This document shows positions 42,802 to 56,500 of a stretch of 64,000 nucleotides of DNA, in pieces. The notes beneath the pieces are model-generated. The model was given only the letters and a program-made list of their open reading frames with translations, ran no database searches and was not told where the DNA came from. This DNA comes from Chrysoperla carnea (Eukaryota; Arthropoda; Insecta; Neuroptera; Chrysopidae). The stretch covers positions 58,444,181-58,508,180 of the forward strand of contig NC_058340.1 in NCBI RefSeq assembly GCF_905475395.1. The letters are read 5' to 3'. The position numbers and the translations under genes were made by a program. Within the stretch, counting starts at the first letter, position 1. The number at the start of each line of letters is the position of its first letter.

Positions 42802-45800
42802 AAGAAAAAAACATAACAATAGTGCTCTTTTTATTATTATTTTTTATATATGGACAATTTTTTTAGAATTTTTTTCGTTTTGTTTTATGACATCATTTTA
42901 ATCTAGCGGTTAGCTATTATTGTTTAAATCGGATTGGATTTAAGTTATTATAACATTTTATAGAGCATATTGGCGTAAAATTGAAAGTATTAATTTTGAA
43001 GAAACAAATTTGGGAGGAAATTCTATATAATCAAGGTTGAAAAAAATTTTATCAGTTTTTCTTCCCTAATTTTTAAAGTAATTCTAAATAAATGCTATAT
43101 TGATTGTGTGACACATATTTACTAATAATTATATTAGTAAGCAAATAACTATCTAAAATAATCAGGTAATCAAAATTTTTTGAATATAAGTTAAACCCCG
43201 CGTCATTGTGGCGACCAAATAGAACATAGCCGTTTGGGGCTGATCTAAAAGCTAGATTAATTGATGTAATTCAGTATTTTTTAATTTGTTTTTATAAAAG
43301 AAAGAGCACACATGTTTTTTTTTTCGAATATGTATTTAAATGATCTCATTCTATGGAGGGAGATAGAAATTAATTTAGAAATTATAATAAACAAAATAGG
43401 ATAATTTTATACCGCCCATATATATTTATCAATTTATTTTTTTTTGTCGCTTAAATTCGTTTTTTATTTCAAAACCAAAGATTGTTATTTGTATAGTCTT
43501 AAATGTGAATTATTGTAAATATTAATTATAATATAAAAAACTACAAAAAAGAAAATTAAAAAAAAATATTGAACTGATAAATGATAAGAAGTGCAGATAC
43601 ATTTTTTGGAATGTGTATGTGTGTATAAAAATTAATTAAATAATTATTAATAAATTAATATAAAAAGAAAAAACTCCAGCTTTTTTGTATTCATCATAAT
43701 ATAAAAAAAATATCTCTATGAGGTTTAATAAGTAAACACAATGTTGGCGAATGATTGTCACACCATATGCAGGTATATGTTTCCTGTTTATATTTATAAT
43801 AAAAAAAAATATAAATAAAAAATTATAAAAAAATACAGTATAAGTACAAAATAATATTATTAAAAAAATAAATAAAATGCTGTGGTTGATAATTCTCATT
43901 GGTCATTTTTCAATGTAGCTATACAAAATAATTATTTAGAATATTTTACAGAAGTTTGTTTTCATCATTCGTGAAGGGAAAATTCCAAATTGAAAAATAT
44001 TTCCCATATAAACATCTCTCTACTAGTTCTAGTAAAAAAATATTGCACAACACACATATTTTACAGTGTATCATAATAAAGACTAGACACGGAGGTGCTA
44101 GAAATATAACATTTCATCTTATTTCCCAGTTAAATAGACCTTTTTCACATTTTTTTTCTTTTTTTTTAAATGAAAGTAAATGTCTTGATAAATGGGCTAA
44201 TTTTTTCCTCTTTTTTTTTTGGAGCCATATGACCGAGAAAACTGATTTGTTGTTGTTTTAAATGCTGGTCTCGGTAAAATAACTCAAGTATAGTTAAATA
44301 GTTAACTTTCTAAGATAATAATATTTGTATTTTTTCATATTATAAACTTGGGTATATTTTATTCAAATATATTCATTTTATTTCTTATTCAGAAAATTCA
44401 AGTAAATTGACAGAATAAGTAGTCAGAACGTTCGTCCATTTTAACGCTCATCGGTTTAAATTCTCATTTCAAATAAATAGAATTCTTCTTTAAGATTTAA
44501 ATAGACTTATTGTTTTATATCAAATTAAAAAACAATTTTGTATTTCCATCACCTTCTTGCCTAGCCTTGATTATTTTAGATATTCGTTTGATTAAAGGTA
44601 TTTTTATTGTATTAATAAGCAAAAATACTATCAATTTACATTTTTCAGAATAGACCGGTTTAAATTGACAAATTTAAAAGCTTTTTCTAGAATCAGATAA
44701 AAATTATATTGATAGCCTTGAAAATACTTTTTCATGTATTTATATTTTGGCAATACTGACCGCTGAGCGACACGATTATAACATCCATCTATCTGACCCT
44801 TAAAAATCGGTGTCTAAATTACTTTCAAATAAAATAAAAGTTCGAACAAAATTACGTAAATTCGTTCTTTAATTTCAAAATCACAAATAAAGAATTTAAA
44901 CTTTCTCTATTCTAAATAATTATTTTGAAAACAAACAAAAAAAGAATTCCACAAATTCTACCTCTGCCATATATTGAACCGAGCTGAACAAAAAAAAAAA
45001 AAAAAAATTAACTAATCTTCGACTGATTTTTTGATAATTTTTGTTTAAGATTGTCATTTTTTTGTGTATAATACAAAATGTTTTGTTTCTGGGTTTATTT
45101 TCTTTTTTTATGTTAAAATGATTTATTTTTTATTAAAATAAATTTTGTTTTGTTTCCATCAAAATATTTCATCCATATTGGAAAATTTAGTACAATTTAT
45201 GAATTTCAGAAAGTTATTCAAAACCTTCAATGCTTAAAAAATATTTTAATTTTGTTTTTAAGTTTGTTCCTGTTGATTAAGACCTACTTAAAGAGATGAA
45301 AAATAAAGTTTATATGCGTACCATTTCAACATCATTATAAATTAAGAGCTTTCTTATTAAATAAAACAGTTTTAATAAATATTTATTTAGTTTTCATAAT
45401 TTTTAATTTTTCTATAAACTGATTAAATTATAAATTATTTGCCAATCTTTAGAAGACGATGGATATTGAAATATTATTGCTTTTTCTTGAAGGATATCTC
45501 AATTTTGTAAATTTATTACGTCAATAGCGTCAATTGTGATTACACAAAATGTAATTTTTTATTGAAAATTGGATATTTAACATGTTATCTATGGAAAATT
45601 CCGTATGAAACGCACTTTTTTCATTATCAAATGTAATAACAAATACTATAGAATATATTTAATAACAAAAACTCACATTTTGGTTGATCAACTGACATAG
45701 ACTTTTAAAAAAATCGAGCATTGACGTATAACTCGATATGAATAGTTGAAAAAAACTTCGAATAACTACTTTGATCTTAAATTTCTGAATAATTGTCTTT

Positions 45801-45978
45801 AGAAAATTACATTAATGACTTCGGAAAACGGTTGGGGTCGTATATTCTGAAGGTACAATAATAAAAGAAATACTGGTCGAGCGCTCACGAAATATATTAG
45901 TGTTACAGATCAAAACTGGAATAGCTCAGAACGAGCGTTAAGTATCATTTTCTAATAATCTCTAAATCGACCACGAGC

Positions 45979-46289
45979 AGTGGCGGACTAACCATTAGGC
46001 GGAGTAGGCAATTGCCTAGGGGCTCCGTCCGCATTAGCTAAGAGCTGCGGGGAAAGGTCAAAAGAGAAAAAGACAAATTTGTAGGAGAGGGGCGTCACAA
46101 GGAGGACAAAGTGATTTAAGAAAACTAACAAAATAGGGAAGAAAGGAAAATTTTTATGAGATGAGCCCCACACGAGAGGAACGGTCCAAGTTGATTTACG
46201 AAGACTAAAAAAAAAATAAAGCCTTCTGATTTTCACATTGCCTAGGGACCTCGCATAATTGCCTTATCTATGAGCCTCGATATATGGGT
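45979..46289. mobile_element. Short insertion flanked by 7 bp direct repeats, possibly hAT-like
   Basis: A GC-richer island of 311 bp in very AT-rich DNA. It begins AGTGGCGGACTAACC and is flanked on both sides by CACGAGC (45972-45978 and 46290-46296; one more base is similar but not identical). GGCAATTGCCTAGGGG near the left end is echoed by ATTGCCTAGGGAC near the right. AGTGGCGG-type ends and ~8 bp duplications are seen in hAT elements, but clear terminal inverted repeats are not evident, so the class is tentative. Confidence 0.5.
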
Positions 46290-49200
46290 CACGAGCGTTC
46301 GAAAACAGTATCAGTATTCAATCGTTACATAAACATATCGTCTATTTTTTGTTCTGAAATAATTCGGTAATTGTAAATGGATACCATTTGGTTAATTAAT
46401 GACTTTGGCAAGATTTAAGTAAACCATTTGTTGCCATCTTGTATTTAGTTCGTTAAAAAAATGCGAAAACTAATTTTAAGTATTGAAATAAAATAAAATT
46501 TGTTTCATTTTTGTTTTATGTTAAGACTGTTCAGACGATAAATTTGATAATCAGAAAATATATAATCAATGAACATATTGCATATAAACTGTTATCAAAT
46601 AGGTTCTACATACCCCCACCTTTCATTATTTAAATTATAAATTAGTAGCCAGTATTTAAAAAATAATTAAAAAAACAATAAACAAATAGCTACAATACGT
46701 TTATTAGTAACGCATAGCTCTTAGAGCTATGTCCAGACTGTTTTGATTTTATGATTTTTTTGCTAAACAAGTTTTGTCTGTGATTTTTCATTTTCCATTT
46801 CGATTTGTTTTTTTTTTCTTTTCATTATTTTTTCTATTTTGTACATAATGTTTATTTAAAAAAAAAAACTGTTAATTTTATTAAAACCTCTTTTCCACAT
46901 TTTTTTTGTTTTATTTCAAATAAGAGAAAAAATTATTATTAAAATTGTAAAAAAATGCAATTATTCAATAAAAAATTATATTTTAAGATATATAGATTTT
47001 AAAAAAAATAATTAAGGACAAATTTAAGATGAAATATGATTTTCTGTAATAAAAATATAAAAATATTGTTCCATGATTTTTACATATGTAAGTATTTTTT
47101 GAAAATTTGCATTTTTTTATATGCAAAACAATATTAAGCCTTATAAAAAAATAAAACTTTAATAAATAAATGAATATTATTTTCGTTTACAATAAATGGC
47201 AACTTATTTCAACTGGTTACACAACTGGCTGTTTATATTTTTAGTTTTTGCCCGTAAAATAAATATAAAAAAAAAACTGTTAATATTTTTGTAAATATTT
47301 GATAGTTTCCAAAATTTCATTTTTCAATAAGCCAATATTTATAAATATATAATTATATTATATTATTATGTGCCAAATACGTAAATGCCAAACATGTGCA
47401 TTGAAAATAATTATTAATCGCCTCAAAATAAAATAATAAGACAATATTTCAAAGTGCTGTTTCTTTTGTAAATGGAATGATATTCAGAATATTTAAAAAA
47501 CAAAATAAAAACATTAGATATTCTAAAATTTAATTTTAAATTGAATATCTTTTTGTTGATCCAAAATTTTGTATTGAATGTCTAAAAAATTTTACCATTT
47601 AGTTTCAATGTTAAATATGTTTAAATTTTGATTAACAGAATGATGCCGTACTTAAGGAAGTTTGTCAAATTTTATTAATTTTTGTTTATTAACAAGGAAA
47701 TAAGAATTCATAATTTGAATAATTCGTTTTATAATTGTAATAAATTAAAATGCTAAATTCAAAGACACTTCCTGTCCCTTAATTATTGTAGCAGGGAAAT
47801 GTGATCGAAAGACTAATAATATGTGATCAAATTGTCATCATTTTCTTGTCATCACCGTACGTAAAACGCAACTCAGATATTCGAACTGGATATTCGAAAA
47901 TTATTTAGAAATTAATTCTGCATTTTTATTTAAACAATTAAAAATAATTACATCGAGAAAAAATGTTTTTTAAATTATTTTTCATTAAGTTTTGAAATCG
48001 TAATACAAAAGCTACTAAAATTATTTCACTTCGTAAAGACCTTATGACAGCTACAATTAAGACTACAACATTGCCATATTTTGAATTTCTTTTTAAGATA
48101 CTCGAAAAAATTGACGAATTCGAAAGTGACTTTGAATTTTGTAAATATTAAGTAAAATATGTCTTATTTTATTGTTTAACATTGTACAAATGAAAAATTT
48201 TTTTTAGACGAAACACATTCAATAAAACTTTTGGAAATATCAAATTATGTGACAAATTGTTAATTTCAAAGAGAAAATAAAATATGATCGTTTTTTCATG
48301 TTCACAAAATATTTTCAAAAATAAAAAAACAAAAAAAAATTGATACATATAAAAAAAAAATATCGTTAAATTAAAAAATTAAAAAAAAAATGTATAATAA
48401 TCGAATAAAAAAAAATATCTCTATAAATTTAGCTATAATTAATGTAAATAATTTATCTATAATGAAACTATTTAATATTGTAATATTAATTTAATGAAAA
48501 TTATCTAGGATACTTCCATTTCGAAAAATCATGTTTTCCATCGCTTATTTTTTATATGCACTATCATTTTTTTTAAAAATATGTGTGTTAATATTAATGA
48601 AAATTAATTTTTCTATTCGCAAAATTTATTGTTTTTTTTTTTTTTAAACAATTTTTGGTAATTTTTTGTTTTATTATTCGATGTTGTATTATAGTTTTTA
48701 AAAAAGAAAAAATGTGCATACAAAAGTTTTACATTTCGCAAGTTATCTCAAAATATTTTAAAAATATATTGAATAATAATTTTATTCAGTATGAAAACAA
48801 AACAAATTTTTTGTTTTTGCTTTTATTACAATTTTCTCGATTACTCTCGTGTATTTTATTACATCTGCATTTCTTTTTCAGTAAATAAAGAAAAACTTAT
48901 TTGTTAATGTTCGTTCTTATTTTAATAATTTTGTGAAATAATGAGTTATTATTTTTATGAGAATAAAATAATTATAAATTTTATTGTTTTGTTTGTTTTA
49001 TTCTTTTAAACCACCTTTGCTCTTCAGTAAAACTTTATTGGTCGTAAGTAAATTGCATGCCTTTTACAGGACGTAAAATCAGACAGGTAATGAGGACCAT
49101 AAAATAAGTATAAAAAATATTGCATTCCTTCCCTGAACCTGTCAAAAAAAGACATGAAAAAATGTTTATAAGCCATCAAAAGTGGATGTTCTCTCCTCTT

Positions 49201-50547
49201 CCTCTTAAGGTGAGATTTTGTTTTATAAGGTGAGACTATGTTAACATCGCTACCACGTTGTATGTATCAAATTTCGAAGTTCTAAGATCAACGATCGATA
49301 TGATTTTTTGAGGATTAATTATTTTTTTGAGTAATTAATAATTTTATACTTTTTTTGTTCTGATTTTTAATTTCTTTAGCTGCCTAAAAAATGGTGGTTA
49401 AAAAAATGCTCTAGAGAACAATATTTATTCAAATCGAAATAAAAAAATTATCTCGACTTTTTTGTTATTTTCCCTTTAACAAATTTTTGTTTCTAAATTT
49501 GATAAAATGGGTATATAGGATCGTTTTCAGTCGAAAAATAATGAAATCGGATTCATTAAACGGCCGGGCGGGTAATTTTTGACGTATTGCTTAAAATCCT
49601 GTACGAAAATATTTTATTTCGAAGTTAATATGGAGATAACTCTGAAGGAAGTATCAACTGAAGAAAGTAGCCTGGAAATAATCTCTCGTATACGTTTTTA
49701 CTCAATATTTCAGAAACTGTTCTCCCAATCATAGGGCTTTTCATTTTAAAATCACGATTCACATTTGTTTCGTACTAAATCATTTATAACCAATGTGATA
49801 AAATGCATAACAAATATCTTCTATCTTAGTCTTACTTATTGCTGTCAGTACGAAAAAATAAACTCTGCACTTGCGCATATGACATGATGAAAAGGTCTAT
49901 TAAAAGGACCCAATTTTTATAGAAAAAATAGATAAATTTAAATAGATAGTTTCTAAATTTCGAGATAGTTTTGATACTATTTATTACATGCAGGAAATAT
50001 TCTGGTGTTACCCAGTTAATGGGGTGAAACTTTTTATCGCTGTATATTTAAGATCAGTTTGGAAAACTTTTCGGTTCGCATAAAAAAATAGATTTTTTTT
50101 AAATTGTACTAGCTTTATTACAGCTTGATTACTTAGAATTAATAAAGTAAGATTTTATATGGAATCAACTTTTCTGATTTATTTTTTATTATTATTCAAT
50201 CCTACTCATGAATCAGACATAAAAAAGTTGTAGATAAAATGAGGAAATTAGTCATAACAATCATCATTTGTGTGTTTAATTCGTATTGTATGTGGAGACT
50301 GGTGGAAACTTAAGTGCGATTTTAAGTATAAACTGTATTTTAAGTTATACTTCTTTTATGTTAGTAACTATTTAATTAGTTATGTATTGGTTAAGTTAAG
50401 TGTATTCATGATTACGGGAATATGGAATAATTGTGTTAAAAATTGATTTTACTTTTTAAATAAATTAATTTAAAAAAAATTAGATAATTTAATTAAAATA
50501 AATCAGTGTGCATTAATTAATTTAAGTTGGTAATACAAAATTGTTCG

Positions 50548-50581
50548 ATGCTCCGAATGTCGTATACATATATGAATCATG
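50548..50581 (+). promoter_or_regulatory. Upstream ORF overlapping the Phafin start
   Basis: An ATG at 50548 (with in-frame ATGs at 50557 and 50572) is out of frame with the Phafin ATG at 50579. In the spliced transcript it reads M-L-R-M-S-Y-T-Y-M-N-H-G-G-S-T-S-Q and stops at a TAG just inside exon 2, so it overlaps the main start. It matters only if transcription starts upstream of 50548, which is not known. The end given is the overlap with the main ATG. Confidence 0.45.
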
Positions 50582-50594
50582 GTGGATCGACTAG
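50579..50594 (+). CDS. rush: Phafin exon 1 coding part (start codon)
   Basis: ATG GTG GAT CGA CTA G, then donor GTAAGT. Only five full codons, so it is easily missed. The start has A at -3 and G at +4, a good initiation context. It joins to exon 2 in phase 1, restoring the conserved M-V-D-R-L-V-N-S-E-A-N. Confidence 0.93.
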
Positions 50595-53500
50595 GTAAGT
50601 TAATTCTTTTTTTTATAATATTTAAATTTCAATTATTAATAATTTAACTAAGCAGTCTTGAAAGTTAATTGAAAATCTTTTCAAAAATTTAGTTTTCACA
50701 AACTAAATTTAAATCTACAATAGATAAAATACGCCTAACCTCCTGACCTTAATCGTATTTTTACTTTTCATGTCATAGTTTTACAGTATTTTCGTTTGTT
50801 TCTGCAACAGGTGATTTTGAAATAATACCAAAAAAATTTTTCCATTTCTAAATGGTATTTTACGTAAAAAAAATTTAAGTTTTTCGCTTAAAATGACATT
50901 TTTAAGTACATTTTGACATATTTGTCAAAACTGAGACTTATCAAAATTTTAAAATATTTACATGTCTTCATACATATTATATTTTTTCAAAAAATTTTTA
51001 ATGACTGCATTATTTGGCTTTGTTTGTATTATTAGAAATTTTTAAGTTTTTGTCATTGAACTAGAAAGTAGGTGAACGTAATTTTTTTTATTACGCTTAA
51101 TAATTTCTTTCACCATTATTTTCACACTCCGTAGTTTTTCCATTATATTAATTAAATTGTAAAGAGATCCTATAAAAACATTAATTTCTTTTAATACTTT
51201 TTTTTTGACTTTCTTTTATTAAATTAGGAATTATTATGTAAGTTGAAAACCAACAAAAGTTTTAAATAATATCTAAAATACTTGAGAAAGTCTCATGTTC
51301 TTGGAATGATTGATTAAATTTATTATTAATATTTGATTTGCGATAAATTCATTACATTAATGTGTTTTAAAAATGCTAATTTGAATAGCTAACAATGAGT
51401 AATGTAAAATTTATTATTTTTTTTAAGACGGGTGTATATGAAGTATAAGTTATTAATTTATAAGTACGATTCCGATTTCGGCTTTGCTGCGAATTTCTGT
51501 CAAACGCACGAATCTAAAATGAAGAATACAATTCTTTTAAATTTTGAGACCTAAGACTAATTTGACCTTGAACAGCTGAACTCTGAAAGTATGCTGTAGC
51601 AAGTAATGTATTCAAAATGGCCAAATTTCCACTTTTAGCTGAGTACGTACGCTTTTTTTTCGTTCTCGGTTCGATAAAATATGCTTACCTTAGAAACAAA
51701 GGGATGTATCGGTATTGGAGTTAACGACATCGATGATATGATAAGACTCACTGCTTTTAAATTTTAATGTAAGACTATTTTATCGAGACCATATCAAACA
51801 TGACAAATTAGTGTGAATCGAGCCTTACTTTCAGTATCTCGAAAATGTGAAATAAATTATTGCTCCTTATCGTTTGTGTAATGTGTGCGTATCTTAGTGT
51901 GACGTGTATTGCAAAATATAATTGTCAAATCGTAATTTACTTTTTTGTTTACGGGAGCTTACATCTGACGTAATATTTCCCTGAATAAGAAAACTGACGT
52001 AATATTTCCCTGAATAAGAAAATCATAAAATGGGGTACACAAAAATAAACATTTTCACCCGCGAATTTGATGAATGAAATCTTTTTGTGGATAAAATTGA
52101 CGAATGAAACTTTTTCAATCACCCCATTGCCGATAACTATTGAAACCAAATTTTGCGCCTATGAGTCCTTTTTTTATTTCAATAAATTGGAAATCATGAC
52201 GCCACAGAAATCAGAGTCTTTTCAAAGTTGGAATTGTAGTATGTTTGTTCAACTTAACATTATTATTAAACGCGGTTAAAATTTGTAGACAACTGATTTA
52301 GAGTTTAAGGAAGGGGGTAAAAATTTGCACTCTCACTGGGCGAATTAAATTTTTAGTGAGCAATTAGTAAAAAGTATTAGAGTAAGCAAGAAGGGCCAAG
52401 TGATATCACTGATGGGAATCCCAAAACTTTTTTCTGGTTTAGAGGATGTGAGTTTTATCTGCAGTACAACTTTAGTTGTCTGTAATAATTTAATAATTAG
52501 AAAAACCAGTATAACATCTCATAGATTATATTATCGCTCTTTAAAAAAGCTTCAGTGATTGTGTTATTTATCATTATGAAACAAACAAATTCCTTTTGAA
52601 GTTTTCACAATACTATTACGATTATTTGATTATGTGGTTTCTTAATTAATTCTAACAAAATTTCTATGAATAGGAAATACAAAATTGTCATTAATTATGT
52701 TGATGTATACAAATTTAAACGATGATTAATCACTGCTAAATAATTTCTTTTTATTTATTTCTAGTCAATAGCGAAGCAAATGCTCGCCGAATTAATATGG
52801 TTGAGAGCTGTTTCGGCAGTTCTGGACAACCGTTAGGAGTACCCGGACGAGTTTTGGTTGGTGAAGGTGTTCTTACAAAACGATGCCGCAAAAAAGCTAA
52901 AAGTCGTCAATTTTTTTTATTTAATGATATACTTGTATACGGCAACATTGTGATTAATAAGAAAAAATATAATAAACAACATATAATTCCTTTGGAAGAG
53001 GTTAAATTGGAATCATTGGAGGATGATGGCCGTAAGTATTATCAAAATTATTATCATCTATTTAAAATAAAGAAATTCGTTTTGTGTGAAAACGTAAAAA
53101 CCACTGAAGATATCGAGATATATTTTTAAAAGTTTTAATCTATGTTTATTATTTTATATTTCATTTGCACATTAGCCTACTCGTTTCGGGTCTATCGAGA
53201 TATAGTTATTTTTATATTTTTTTGACAATATGACCAGAGAGTGTAGGAGAAATAATTTTCGCCTTATAAAACCTGTATTCATTTAATTGAGTAGATGACT
53301 GATATCGAAGTTACCACATTACCCATTAAAATGTAAAAGTAACCTGATACCATAACAAAATTTGAAAGTTAAATTGATTAAAAACGAAGAAGTTTTAAGC
53401 ATTCAAAGATTGTTGCCCGCCTCTTTCTTGCAAATCAGTGTTTTATATGTAATCTCTATGGCGATACTCAATAATGACGTAACTTTTAAAGTATCTTCGT

Positions 53501-56500
53501 CTTTGTTTAATTGGGAGTGTTAAACGTTCATATTTTGCTTACTTTTAACGATTTTCAAATACCAACTTCACTTTTCTGTCAGTGTAGTGTGAGAATTCTT
53601 CCTCTAAAGTGATAAAAAATTTAGTCATCATTCCAGTCCAAATTTTAGCCACATATTCTTTGAGTAATAGTCTATCGATAAAAAAATTTTGAGCCTTAAA
53701 ATCAAACAATGTTGCTATGCTCATACATCTTTAACGGTTTAATGTTAAACATTTTTTTTACAGAGTTTCGAAATGGGTGGCTAATACGAACCGCTTCAAA
53801 ATCATTTGCTGTGTATGCTGCAACTGCAACTGAAAAGCAAGAATGGATGGCACACATAAACAAATGTATTGAAGATTTACTCCGTAAAAGTAAGTTAAAT
53901 CGCATATCTGGTTTTTATTGTGCAAAGAATCTTATCTAAAGAAAACTATTAGCCTGTCTCCATGAAATGTAGATCACACAACGCTTTTCCTGAAATTTGG
54001 ATTTATGAAGTTTAAAAAAAACAAACTTTGTTTACTGTTTAAAATGACATGACGTCACTGTTGTCTGATGAGTTTATTACCTATCAAATGTTTGTTTAAT
54101 TATATTTTTGTTTAAATATTTAGACATTTCTATCAAGTCTTAAGTTAATAAAATTTATTTTTATTGACTACCAGTTAAGATGCAGTTATTTAATTATCAA
54201 ATGTTATACGCACCACAATTATGCCACCTACAGCGTACTTTTTTTATCAGCGCAATAGTGATATTGAAATTTGGCATCATTAACAGCCAGTAGACTTTGA
54301 AGAAAGGCTTCAATTGTTATTCTATTTCAACTTTAAAATTTAAAATTCCTCATTAATTTTTAGTAAATTTAGAAACCTCATTGAAATTTTTCTTTTAGGT
54401 GGTAAGAAACCAGTAGAAGTACATGCAGCTGTATGGGTTCCTGATAATGAAGCAACTATTTGCATGCATTGTAAAAAGACTCAATTTACCGTTCTCAACC
54501 GAAGAGTATGTATACAAAAAAAATCTGATATGGATATCACATAACTTTCTTGTACTACTAATTAATTTTATTATCATTGCACATCTAAATACAAAGTTCA
54601 AATATTTTAAAAGGGCCTAATTGTTGAGATATTTTTGATCAAATTGTTTGCAATCAAAACAACTAGCTGTTACAACGGTCTTAAATACAAAATCTCAAGA
54701 ATTCGCGACTAATCGTTGTATATTTATGTGAGATAAATGTGTTTCCTCTGTTTCAAGAATGATCAAAATTAAACTTCATACAAGGAAGTTATAACTTAGT
54801 ATAATATTTTTTCCAAAATAATATTTATTTTTATGTCTTACAGCATCATTGTAGAAAATGTGGAGGTGTAGTTTGTGGCCCTTGCTCAAATAAAAGATTT
54901 TTACTTCCAAACCAAAGCTCTAAACCTTTAAGAGTATGTTTACAATGCTATGATATATTGTCACGAGCAAAAACTCAATCTGGAAATATAACTTTAAATA
55001 ATTCAAAAGGAATCAATGGTAATTTTTTTTTTTAAATTTAAATTCATTAAGCATAATTATTAACATTAAACATAATTAATTGCTCTATTTTTTAGATAAA
55101 GATCGAAGTGGTTCTGCGGAATCATCTCTTGAAGAAGATTCAGATGATGAAGATGATGGTATACGCCATCATGGAGAACCTTATGAAGAGGTAATATTTC
55201 ATTCTACTTATACAGTAGAATCTCGATAAGTTAAAGTCCAAGGGAAACACAAAATATTTTAAGTTATAGAGGTTTTAAGTTATCAAGTGTCTATGTTAGG
55301 TAAAGGTTAATATAGAGGTATGTACATGTTTCTATGTACCCTAGTTAATATAGAGGTATGTACATGTTTCTATGTAGTTACTGAGGGCCTATACAGAGAT
55401 TATTTATTTAAGTTACAGAGGTTGCGTCTTTTAAGTTATAGAGGTTTTGGGCTCTGATGGGAAGGGAACATAGTATTTTTTGAAGTAACAGAGGTTTTTA
55501 TGTTACCGAGGTTTAAGTTATCGAGATTCTACTGTATTATGATAATTTTTTGAATCTGCAGGTTAAGATGTATGAGAAAAAAACTTTCAAATTTGTCCAC
55601 AATTAAAAAATTTTTAGAAGTTATTAATATAAAATATCTGCTATTCAATGTTTAGTGCTCGTGTTAGAGTTTCACCCCTTGATTTTATTCCCTACTGGTG
55701 TACAAATTTGTGAAAGAAACGGAAACAGAGGCCGAGGGTATTCTTGATTTTGTCTTCCTTGGCTCGTCAAATATACCATAAAATAATGCCTTTAGGGATG
55801 CAAATACTGAAGGCCTTCTTGACTTGCTCTTTTTTACTTTGATCTTGATTTGGGCCTGTTAACAATAATATGTAAACTATAATTCGAAAGAAGCGAGCTC
55901 TGACATGGAAGATGAAGCGTATAATTTTAACCATCTATGAGCAAATGTTTTTAATTGATTGAAAAAAGGATCTGACTTAAAGTACACAAAAATTTGAAAT
56001 GTAAAAATTTAGTTAATAAAAATATGTAATTTGTATGACTTGTATAATATTACGAAACCTTTGTGTGTTCTGTATACACAAACATACAAATAAAATAAAG
56101 AAACCAAGAAGTTACATATAATTGGTGTCACTCATACAGGAGTGACAGAGTTGGTTACGTCCTAGATCGGATATCTAGAGAACCCGTTCTATTTGTTCAA
56201 AAGAAAATACGTAATGTGAGTTTTCCATTGAAGTGTAAAATCTCACCTTCATATGTCAAGTGGTATAATGTGTTTAGATAGTAAAAGCTATTAAAAGTAT
56301 CATGTGTGTAGGACTTTAACTTATATAAAGTACAAAATAATTTGAAATAAATGTAAAAATTATGTTTCATAATAAAAATATGTAATAGAGTGATATGCCT
56401 TCGGTACTGCTACACTCCCTTAATTTTTTTTAACAAAGTTGGAATTGTCTAGCAAAGGGGTAAGGGCTAGTTTACTGTAGAATATTACCTTTTCTTATTA

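Larger units (their letters stand above)
42728..50578. other. Intergenic region between ZSWIM and Phafin genes
   Basis: Extremely AT-rich with many A and T homopolymers. No ORF with a recognisable product. Apart from the insertion at 45979-46289, few of the interspersed repeats seen before 36 kb recur here. An extended ZSWIM 3' UTR at the left and the Phafin promoter and 5' UTR at the right are expected but cannot be delimited. Confidence 0.6.

Noticed and set aside
45988..46236. 82-codon minus-strand ORF
   Set aside because: Lies wholly inside the short insertion at 45979-46289, with no recognisable domain.
52797..53129. Phafin start at this ATG and extension past 53031
   Set aside because: Conserved residues N-S-E-A-N precede the ATG, exon 1 supplies M-V-D-R-L, and reading past the GTAAGT donor at 53032 loses all similarity.
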